A stretch of 64,000 nt of DNA. Origin: Mytilinidion resinicola. Lineage: Eukaryota; Ascomycota; Dothideomycetes; Mytilinidiales; Mytilinidiaceae. The notes beneath the pieces are model-generated. The model did not search any database. It was given only the letters and a program-made list of their open reading frames with translations, and had not been told where the DNA came from. The stretch spans positions 1,473,269-1,537,268 of the forward strand of contig NW_022985446.1 in assembly GCF_010093595.1 (NCBI RefSeq), in the 5' to 3' direction. The translations under genes were made by a program, and so were the position numbers. Position 1 is the first letter of the stretch, and each line of letters opens with the position of its first letter. Of this stretch, positions 56,295 to 64,000 are shown one piece after another.

Positions 56295-57535
56295 TACTAT
56301 AAACTCGAAGAGAAGCCGGAGATGTGGCATCATGCCAATATTGTCCGTTACTGTGCCTTCGCTATCGAAGTCCGAGCACGGTGTTTTCAAGGCCCGGGAG
56401 ATAAGTGACCGGAGTTAGGCTTATTTCTATCATGTAAAAATACACTCGACTTGCTTCAATCATTGTCGCTCTACCTCAATGTGAGGGTGCTTGACCCTGC
56501 CTGCTGCGTCATCTCCCTGCAGAGATAGGCCTTGTGCTACTTGCCTAATTTGGACGTCTTCCCCTCTCAGCCTTGATAGCCGCGTCACAGATCCGGTTGC
56601 GAATCTCCAGTGGCACACAACGTTCAGGTCAGGGGCTAGGGACTCGGGGTCAATGTAGAGAAGAAACGTGGTGTTTCATGATTCTCAGCCTTGTGAGTGG
56701 GGTAAACGGGAAGTCCTATCCCGAAGCAGCTAGGAGACCCATGCAAGACTGAAGATCCCCGGCCCGTGCCGCACCAATCCACACTCGCTAACGCCCGGGC
56801 GGGTAGTTTGAGCGAAGTGGGGCTGTATCGTGGGCCACGCGGAAGGGGTTGCTTCTAGAAGCCGTTTTCATACCCCTTCCCATGGAGTCGGGGGGATTAG
56901 CCGAAAGATGGGGGTCGCTTCGGTGCCGGCTGGTTATGAGAATGGCAAATCAAATCCACCATCCGGGCGACGCGATTGGCGGGAAGGAGCGTCGCCAATC
57001 GCTCGGGGAAGAATCAGCCTAATTCCTCTTCGTTAGGGAGTAAGGCCGATATCGTGGGGTTTGAGGATCTGAGAATCACCGCCACTCAAGTTTCATCCCT
57101 TTGGAGGCCAGCATGGTCTCTGCCTGACGCGGGTGTGTATAAAGACGACTTTGTACATACATACATACCTCGCTTTTTAATCTTGGGTTTAGCTCTTTGT
57201 GTTCATCGTCTTGATGCAGTCTCTCCTCTATTTTACTAGTACCATCTTCTTTTGGAATTTTCTCTTTCAAACCACTTATCCAGTGCTCCGATCTATGAAA
57301 CGTCGCCGTGAATTGCAAGGATTTGCGACGTTGAAGTCTTGAAGGATTTGCGACGTTGAAGTCTTGAAGGATTTGCGACGTTGAAGTCTTGAAGGATTTG
57401 CGACGTTGAATCTTCCCAGGACCTGCGACGTTGAAAATCTGAAGGATTTACGACATTGCGGCCTCTATTGCGACTTTGTAGCCTCCCAAGCTTTGGACAG
57501 TTCTTCTACAAGAAACTAGCCTGTCTTTTGCCACC
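56295..57535. other. Spacer between copies F and G
   Basis: No gene supported. 56700-57010 is GC-rich with no recognisable RNA or protein. A 25-bp minisatellite lies at 57317-57460. Confidence 0.5.
57317..57460 (+). repeat. Minisatellite, 25-bp unit, upstream of copy G
   Basis: AAGGATTTGCGACGTTGAAG-type units: four near-identical copies with a 25-bp period and then two decayed ones, ending about 75 bp before the start of copy G, so probably in its promoter or leader. Confidence 0.88.
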
Positions 57536-57963
57536 ATGGCCACACACACTTTCCACCTCTCCACCGAAGCTACTCTGGGGCTCATTTTTGGCATCCTGAC
57601 CACCATTGCCACACTCGCAAGCATCCGATATAGGGATTCTCTTTGTGTCCTAGCATTTCGCATTTGCTTCACTTCTTGGCGGCGCCGAGGTGCGTACACA
57701 TTTTCATCATATCTATCGCGCTAAAGTCCGCAGAAATCCCCGACATGGAGAGAGCACACAATACCGATAGGCGGGTTAGATTCACGCTGGAGCTGCAACG
57801 AAGCCATTCCACGTTCCTGAATTGGCCAAGCGTACCGTCTCCGAACAGTGTTGGTGATGCGGAACGAATGGCCTGGGCGGATGAAGGAGATAGTGGAACC
57901 GTGGAAGAGGGCATCAATGCTATATCCACTACGCAAGTAGTACCAAGAATAGATATTGGCTGA
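57536..57963 (+). CDS. Small membrane-protein family, copy G
   Basis: Exons 57536-57689 and 57734-57963 (44-nt intron, phase 1) give 127 residues. MATHTFHLSTEATLG precedes the helix LIFGILTTIATLASIRY, then RDSLCVLAFRIC and SWRRRG. Exon 2: EIPDMERAHN, RFTLELQRSHS, then the signature with two changes, TFLNWPSVPSPNSVGDAERM (Asn for Asp in LDWP, Asn for Tyr in SPY), AWADEGDSGTVEEG and a hydrophilic end. Intact frame and splice sites. Last member of the array; to its right the sequence turns AT-rich and gene-free. Confidence 0.74.
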
Positions 57964-59998
57964 GGGTGCCCGGGAAAAGTACTAACGGGGTGATGAAGTG
58001 TGTTTCGTTGAACCATTCAACCGATGTGTTCTTCATGAAGTTTAGGGGAGATTTGGGTACTGGAGCGGCTGGAACTCTATTATGGCACTGGAACGAGGAG
58101 TATTAAGTGTTCACTGTATGTTTAGGAACTCCGGTAAGTACTGTGTCTTTTGATGTGTAAGAGTCTTGAAAGAATGGGCTGAGTCTTGTGAAGCCCCTAG
58201 AGGAATGCAATGGAATTCTCCATGAACGATTGTTAATTCCGCCTTGTCTCTTCGTTGGTCAGGATGGTACTGGATTCTTGGTCCTCTTAATTTTCTTGAC
58301 TCTAGTTTCTGAACATGCTGTTTTAACACCCCAATGTGCACCCTACCTAACCCCTTCTGCGCACGTGACTTGGCGCTCCTCAGGTCTGCTCACCCTTGCT
58401 TACCCTGTTACGACACTACGCCAGGCTGCCCGCAGGCCAGCCCAAAAGAACAGAACGACTGCGCTTTGATTGGAAGCGCAGGCGTGGCCGGAGCCTCGGG
58501 CCATGCAGGCCCCGAAGCGCACGTGATCAGGCGTCACCTGATCTATAGCACGTGATTGTGATCGTTGCTCGTGCTAGGGGGACGTAACATACCCTTACTT
58601 ACCCTTACTCACCCTTCCTTACCGGCTGCGGCATAGTCTTAAATATATCTTACTAAAAACTATTAAGTTTTAGTAAGGGGTCTTAAATCTATTCCTAGGT
58701 TACAAATTAGGGCTCTATACTATTTTATAAGCCTTATAAGCTTAAGCTACTTTTTAAAAAGTGTATTTCACCCTTATTCTTATTAATATAAAGTGTGCTA
58801 TTTTACTAAAATAGCCAACCTTCTCTTACTTTATTATCTGGGGAAAGGGAGCGCCTGCATATGAGGATATCCGCATTTAGAAACTTGACCGTAAGCTGGC
58901 CTGTGTCCTGGCCGAAAAAATACATAGAGAGGCGAACGGATCGGGCACGCTAAAGCGACGACCAAAATTGAGAGCTGTTTTGAAGCTTCAAACATAGAGC
59001 TAGGTGATGCTCCGGATAGTGTGCTGGAGAGAGGAGGCTAGCAACAGGACGGAGAGCGCAAAGGCGAAGAACTCCTTGGCGCTTTAGTTTCCATTGCCAT
59101 AACCTATCTAACGCTGTCGGGGCGATGGCCACAGAGTTGAAGTGTTCTAGAGTCCCGCGACGCAGATGACTTCGCAGACGAGCGTAAGAGTGAGCGCGGC
59201 GAACAGGTCGCCCGTAGTAGAGACCCAAAAAAGAAGCCAGGGAAGCAGAGAGACTCTGGGAGAAGGTTAACATGAAACACATAAGCCTTCAGTGGTTGGG
59301 TTTTGTTCTGGAATAGACGGTGACTCTAAAGGGGGTTTCGGCACACTGGCTTCCAGCCGTGCTGCGTGCCCGCCCGCCCACGAGCTGTGGTGGAGGGATT
59401 AATCCTCTGAATTTCACGAATCTAGGTCGAGAGGCTGGGTCGAGGATCAGCCTGGTACTATTGAACTACGAGGCAAATCAAGAACCACGCGTAGAGAGCC
59501 AGGAGATGCAAGGAGGCGCATAGAGGATATAGGTGGCAGGAAGGGCGCCGACAGAGAGGCAGGTGCAGGATGGGGGCTACCAAGGTGGCTAGAATCTGCC
59601 ACGCTTCTATCTCGTGGAGAGGGCCCCTGCATGCCGAAGTGCGAGTGTGAGTGGAGTAGAGAGGGTAGGTAAATGAGGAAACCGGGGACGCTGGGGCACT
59701 TGTACAAACCGGTGTTGAGGACTCAAGCTGTTGGCGTTGAAGAGTGGCGCGAGAGAGGGACAGCGTGAGAGAGGTCTAGAGGAGCATGAGGCCGACAGGG
59801 CACAACGTGACGATTGACGTTGTCTCTGAGGTACTGCAAAGCAGTGTATATTCTCCAATCGGGTTTAGGACATAGGCAACTCATAAAATACCACAATTGG
59901 TGCAAGGACAGGACTATGTATCCCTGAGTGCACGCGTAGCTGCTTTATATACATAAACAACAACAAGAAAACAACTGAACGTGGTGCGGTCATCCTAA
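57964..59998. other. Gene-free, partly AT-rich region
   Basis: 58610-58820 is strongly AT-rich with repeated CTTACT, TTTTAGTAA and TATAAG words, like decayed transposon sequence. ORFs at 58950-59907 have no motif and overlap each other. No gene supported. Confidence 0.5.
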
Positions 59999-60763
59999 TT
60001 AAAACACGGCCATGTTCCTCACCGCCCCGCCCGTCTTGCTAGCACTGGCAATGCTGACAGCAGTGCTGGTGCTGGTGGCAGGGACAGTGCCGGTGCCGGT
60101 GGTGGATGCGGGCGCCTGGTTCTCCTGGGCCTGGAAGACATTGACAAGTCCCTTTCCACCACAGAATGTCTTCTTGTCGCCGGTGCAGGGGGTATTACAA
60201 TCAGTCTGATTGCTCGCCCACTCGCCGCCAACGTAAGTGCCGCACCAGCACTGGTTGCCCGCCTGCACGCCCGCAAAGCCGTACGCGCGTCGATAGCAAC
60301 TTTCCTTGCAGTTCGGGACAGTCAGAGATACGTTTCCACCAGCCGGGCTCACGTTCTGCTCAAGAATTGGCAGCTTGCTATCCTCCACATAACAGCCCAT
60401 GGCAATCCAAGCTGTAGGAGAGGGACCCAGAGTGGATGTGCTGCTGGTGGGGGTAGCAGTTGTCGAGGATGAAGTTGTCGTGTTTGGCCTGTTGTCCAGT
60501 CTCTCCTGGGTGACGATGCAGTATGATGTATGTATCCACCACGGTTTGCAGTCGAGACCAACGGAAGGGTTCCATTTGTGGAACTCCTCGGGAGTGATGC
60601 CATAGTATGCACGCACTCCTTCGCATGATTGACTGTCGTCGTCAATGTTCTCCCACTCGACGCAATCTGCCGCGGAGGCTGGATCCCATTGATATTCCGG
60701 TAAGCGGGTGGAAGCGACGTGGCGGGCGATGGCCACAAGAGACAGTACGATGGAGGTCTTCAT
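59999..60763 (-). CDS. Secreted LysM-like and WSC domain protein
   Basis: A single exon. I place the start at 60763 (MKTSIVLSLVAIARHVAS, a signal peptide) rather than the upstream in-frame Met, giving 254 residues. Residues about 25-95 are LysM-like with paired cysteines: AADCVEWENIDDDSQSCEGV, then YYGITPEEFHKWNPSVGLDC and SYCIV. A Thr/Ser linker follows. A WSC domain spans about 130-220: MGCYVEDS, CKESCYRRAYGFAGVQAGNQ, CWCGTYVGGEW, CTGDKKTFCGG. The C-terminus is Ser/Thr-rich. LysM binds chitin and WSC binds glycans, so a cell-wall role or masking of chitin from hosts is plausible. Confidence 0.88.
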   Translation of the reverse strand: MKTSIVLSLVAIARHVASTRLPEYQWDPASAADCVEWENIDDDSQSCEGVRAYYGITPEEFHKWNPSVGLDCKPWWIHTSYCIVTQERLDNRPNTTTSSSTTATPTSSTSTLGPSPTAWIAMGCYVEDSKLPILEQNVSPAGGNVSLTVPNCKESCYRRAYGFAGVQAGNQCWCGTYVGGEWASNQTDCNTPCTGDKKTFCGGKGLVNVFQAQENQAPASTTGTGTVPATSTSTAVSIASASKTGGAVRNMAVF

Positions 60764-61531
60764 GGCCGGTGCGCGTGCAAGCCAAATGGCTGAAGAATCG
60801 AGGAAGGGGGCGGTATCGGTGATTGACGATGGGATGGACAATGGGGATGGGAGGATACTACCGGGTATAGCTATATCAAAGTCTAGAAGGAAGGAAAAAA
60901 GGAGAGTCTTAGCGCGTAGCCAAACCCATGCCTTGCTCTCTTCTCTGCTCCCGCTGTGGTCCAGAATCCGAGGCATCTGGATACCACAGCGGGTCCCATG
61001 CGTCTCCGCAATTGGGACGCGGCGCCGGTCATGTCCACGCTACACTGGAATGTGGCGGCCCGGGCAAAGATCAGACCCGAGCCATGGGACCAACGGCGCA
61101 CCCCCCTGTGCACGGGCTCCCGTGAGGCTGTTGGCCCCTCACGGCGTGGCGTGTGGTCGATCCGGAAGGTGCCAAGATGGGACGGCCCGCATAGGTGTCC
61201 ATTACAGCCGCCAAGCCTGCGCCCCCCGAAAACGGGCCGTCTCACCAACATCAGGCCCTGCATCCGCCTTGGGTCACATGCAGATATCGGTCGTGATCCT
61301 TCGAATTTCCCATATATCTGGTCCCGCCACGTCTGAACCCATTCCTCATGTCTTGGCCTCATTCCGCAACACGGCTCGGGAACCTCTAGTGAAAATTCGA
61401 CTCCGGAACGCTTAGAATCGGGCCATCGCTGGGTAAGTCTTTTCGTCCACCTTCTCACTGCAGCAAACGAGTCGCACACGCTGACCACGCCGGTTGGCTC
61501 CCAAAATCAGATCTCGGCAGTGATTCAGCAG
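60764..61531. other. Divergent promoter region
   Basis: Promoters of the LysM/WSC gene and the 2EXR gene. Long antisense frames at 60883-61488 are not supported. Confidence 0.45.
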
Positions 61532-62185
61532 ATGGCCACTTTCCACCCATTTCCTCGTTTGCCAGTCGAGCTCCGTGCTCGGATATGGGAAATGACTGTC
61601 GAGCCTCGCACCGTCGAGATCCGCCTCGCTCACGCGGCCCAGCCATCGATCTGCCATCTGTTCTCATCTACGCCAGTACCAGCGACACTACAGGCCTGCC
61701 ACGAAGCCCGGACCCATGGATTGTACCAACAGGCCTTCTCCGAGATTTATTACCAGGTGCCGTCGGACGGCGCCGAGTGGCGCTATGTCTGGTTGAACTT
61801 GGACATCGATATGATATCCATCGGGCAAACTTCCTTCTTTGTCTTCAAATCGGTTGCACCGACCATTAAGCGGCTGAAATTTGAGCGCGAAAACTCAGAC
61901 GAAGGCTTCTACCACTGGGAAAGTAGCGAAATTCGTGACTTTGTCAATGTCAAGGAAATCCATGTAGTCTGTGCAGACGGCATGGGCGCGTGGCATAAGG
62001 CTACGTACGAGCACTACTTCCCTTGCGGCCCGGAAAACGTGTTCTATATCGACCCGGGTGGTCAGATGATGAGAAGCATCGAGTTGGATGACATGTGTGA
62101 CCGTGAGCTAGAGGAGTCATACAGACAAGACGGATACGACTACCATAGCGGTTTGCCTCTTGACGACGGCGATACGGCTCTGTAG
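61532..62185 (+). CDS. 2EXR domain protein
   Basis: A single exon of 217 residues from the first in-frame ATG at 61532. It opens MATFHPFPRLPVELRARIWE, the defining start of the fungal 2EXR domain (F-x2-F-x-x-LP-x-ELR-x-x-IW), then EPRTVEIRL, PVPATLQACHEART and YQVPSDGAEWRYVWLNLDID, all in the family's usual order. No signal peptide or membrane helix. The domain is abundant and lineage-expanded in Pezizomycotina, with no known biochemical activity. Acidic C-terminus. Confidence 0.88.
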   Translation: MATFHPFPRLPVELRARIWEMTVEPRTVEIRLAHAAQPSICHLFSSTPVPATLQACHEARTHGLYQQAFSEIYYQVPSDGAEWRYVWLNLDIDMISIGQTSFFVFKSVAPTIKRLKFERENSDEGFYHWESSEIRDFVNVKEIHVVCADGMGAWHKATYEHYFPCGPENVFYIDPGGQMMRSIELDDMCDRELEESYRQDGYDYHSGLPLDDGDTAL

Positions 62186-62566
62186 CCTAGCAGCTACATC
62201 CGCATCTGGAAACGTCTCGTCTCGTGTCCAACACCTCGTCTTGTGTTGTAGCTCGTTGTTGTTCGTGTAGGAGGGTTCTACGTGGCCGTTTGTTTTGTTG
62301 TAGATGCCAAAACAACGTCACCACATACATCTTAATTAGGAACCAAATAGCAACCCCGACACCTCGTTTCGTAACCAAAGAATGTGAGCATTTGGACGGT
62401 TTAAATATCCATTGTTTCTTCTGAAATTAAACTCTGTACACTGGATTGTCAGTGCCTGGATTCCTTTGGCTTGTGATTATAAAGTCGGATTACAGCCTTT
62501 TGAAAAATCTTTCTGCTTGCTGGACCACCCCAGACAATGGTAGCCTTGGCCTTGCCCCCACCCATT
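62186..62566. other. Convergent intergenic region
   Basis: 3' flanks of two convergent genes; no feature seen. Confidence 0.5.
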
Positions 62567-63424
62567 TCAGTGCTTCCGACAACTGGTGTTTCGATCTGCT
62601 ACCCGCTTGTATGTCCTGAGGACCTGGAAATGTTCCCTAGCACTTCTGTGGTCTCTATCAGGTTGAGTTCCGCGATACCAACTATCGAGAAAATCCCGAA
62701 TGCGTGTCTGGGCATCGGCTATGCCGCTGGTCCTGGCTTGACTGGCCGTCTCCTTCCAATCCACCGTCTCCCACACGGCGCCAGTCGCCGGATTGTTGCC
62801 CAAGTTCTGCGTGTGTATCGTCATCGTGCCGCCCAGCGAGGCCCTGGCCGCATTTAAGAGGTAAGGGCCATGGTCTCCGGCGCGCGCAACACTAATCTTC
62901 TCTCTGGTACTGTCGAAATCCTCCCACAGTTGCTTGTTGGCGACGGTACTCTTTTTCATCCACACGTCGTTGACTTTTTTGGTGAGTTTTATGAGGTAAT
63001 CGTTGTATTCGTACGTATTCTTCATGGCAGAGTAGGGCGGAAAGTTGGGAACCCTGCCGCGGCCCCGTGTGGTAAAGATTCGATAACAATTTTCGGCGGT
63101 TCGCTGAGTATCAAGCCTTCTAGTGGCGGGGTCCAAGACTTGCCAACCCCTTGGCGTAGGCGCATTGCCCATAAAATGCGTGAGTTCGTCGAAATTGCAT
63201 CGGGTGCCAGCTCTGGAGCGACATGGGTTCCAGTCACCATCGCACTGTTTGGTGCCGTCATTCCACCGACTGCATCTGAAGCCGAGTGTTTGATCCATCT
63301 CAGGGTTGAGTGCATCGATTTCGTAGGCCTGGAACAGCCAGACGCGCTCAAGGCACCCCTGATATCCTCCAGCCCAAACGGCTGCGGAAAGGTAAGAAAG
63401 AGCGAGGAAGAGAGAGACCCTCAT
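62567..63424 (-). CDS. Secreted cysteine-containing protein, unknown function
   Basis: A single exon. The best start is 63424, giving MRVSLFLALSYLSAAVWA, a signal peptide cleaved about residue 18-20, and 285 residues. The mature protein starts GGYQGCLERVWLFQAYEIDA, followed by FRCSRWNDGTKQCDGDWNPC and GTRCNFDELTHFMG: six cysteines within the first 80 residues, probably disulfide-bonded. The middle is hydrophilic (YNDYLIKLTKKVND), with no catalytic motif I recognise. Similar GCLERVW proteins occur, as far as I know, among secreted proteins of plant- and insect-associated ascomycetes, but I cannot name a function. It could be an effector. Confidence 0.75.
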   Translation of the reverse strand: MRVSLFLALSYLSAAVWAGGYQGCLERVWLFQAYEIDALNPEMDQTLGFRCSRWNDGTKQCDGDWNPCRSRAGTRCNFDELTHFMGNAPTPRGWQVLDPATRRLDTQRTAENCYRIFTTRGRGRVPNFPPYSAMKNTYEYNDYLIKLTKKVNDVWMKKSTVANKQLWEDFDSTREKISVARAGDHGPYLLNAARASLGGTMTIHTQNLGNNPATGAVWETVDWKETASQARTSGIADAQTRIRDFLDSWYRGTQPDRDHRSAREHFQVLRTYKRVADRNTSCRKH

Positions 63425-64000
63425 ATTGACTGCAGCTAAAGGAGGCAGTACAGAAGAGCTGACGGTGACGACAAAAGAGGTGTCCAAGTTCGAGAGACGG
63501 AGCAACGGATGGATGATATTAATTGACGAGTTCCTTAGTCTAGGAATATTGATCAGTTCTGCAGCTCACGTCTGCCCGCGCCACGGACTATCCGACAATG
63601 CGGGCCCAATCGAATGGTGCGTGGCACGAGTACGGTGGGCTCAGATCAGCCCGTGTCCTATTAGAACCTCGAACCTTTGGCGGACTTGGCCGCTTCATTC
63701 CTTTCCCCTTGGCATCTGACTGTTAAACTGTGCCGCATATGCAATGTTCGGCGGGATCCACTATCCCTTGAGTTAGCACTGAGTTAGCAGGTAGTATTTG
63801 GTTGGGGATGTCTTGGCACCGGCCAATGTTGCTTAATGAAGCATATATGTACAACGACACTTAATCTATGCGTCGATAGAGGCCGAGGCCGTTCTTGTCA
63901 GCTTTGTGTCGGACACGTTACTAGGCTACTCGAAGAGTTGTTTTAGGCTCGAAAATTCGTGATCCGGGATCACCAGCTTGAGATCTGCATTCCAAAGTCA
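63425..64000. other. Right edge, upstream of secreted-protein gene
   Basis: Promoter of the minus-strand gene; otherwise no supported gene to the window end. Confidence 0.5.

Noticed and set aside
56700..57010. GC-rich block considered as an rRNA or structured RNA fragment
   Set aside because: No conserved rRNA or tRNA core sequence could be recognised.

Overview
The window reads as nuclear DNA of a filamentous ascomycete (Pezizomycotina). The evidence is short GT-AG introns of about 42-250 nt in most genes, HET-domain genes, Zn2Cys6 regulators, a DHA2 efflux pump, R3H/SUZ, MICOS Mic12 and Aurora kinase genes of fungal type, decayed DNA transposons, and C:G-to-T:A nonsense changes in one dead gene that resemble RIP. 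Class-level assignment (perhaps Leotiomycetes) is a guess.

Layout. 1-5 kb: an unrecognised coiled-coil-like gene and a dead HET gene. 5.9-7.2 kb: a protoglobin-domain gene. 7.3-25.5 kb: an accessory, secondary-metabolism-like block with a DHA2 transporter, a medium-chain reductase, two Zn2Cys6 regulators (one with an 18-nt micro-exon in its zinc cluster), a 5'-truncated P450, two convergent O-methyltransferase genes carrying stops, a 61-residue secreted protein, small inverted-repeat elements and an aldo/keto reductase. A CTCCGACTCCG-type motif recurs before the transporter and the second regulator. The P450/methyltransferase part looks dead while transporter, reductases and regulators are intact. 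26-44 kb: mostly housekeeping genes (PPCDC/Hal3-type flavoprotein, Aurora kinase, Mic12, a mitochondrial PPR protein, Cwf18/CCDC12, an RS-rich zinc-knuckle protein, an R3H/SUZ protein), interrupted by a 698-residue HET gene. The zinc-knuckle gene needs an AT-AC intron to make its CCHC knuckle.

45.9-58 kb holds the most unusual feature: seven tandem, same-strand copies of a family of small (about 120-141 aa) predicted single-pass membrane proteins that I cannot assign to any described family. Starts lie 1.7-2.6 kb apart. Every copy has a first exon coding a short N-terminus, one hydrophobic helix (F-G-[IV]-L...A-[ST]-I-[RQ]) and usually an Arg-rich stretch, then a phase-1 intron in the same codon, then a second exon with a variable linker and, in most copies, an L-D-W-P-x2-P-S-P-Y...E-R-x-[EA]-W tail. 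B, D, E, F and G are intact; A is broken by a stop and a 509-bp inverted-repeat element, C by a frameshift. Minisatellites and repeat elements lie between the copies. This looks like a birth-and-death gene array; its function is unknown.

58-64 kb: an AT-rich gene-free stretch, then a secreted LysM/WSC protein, a 2EXR-domain protein and a secreted cysteine-containing protein of unknown function.
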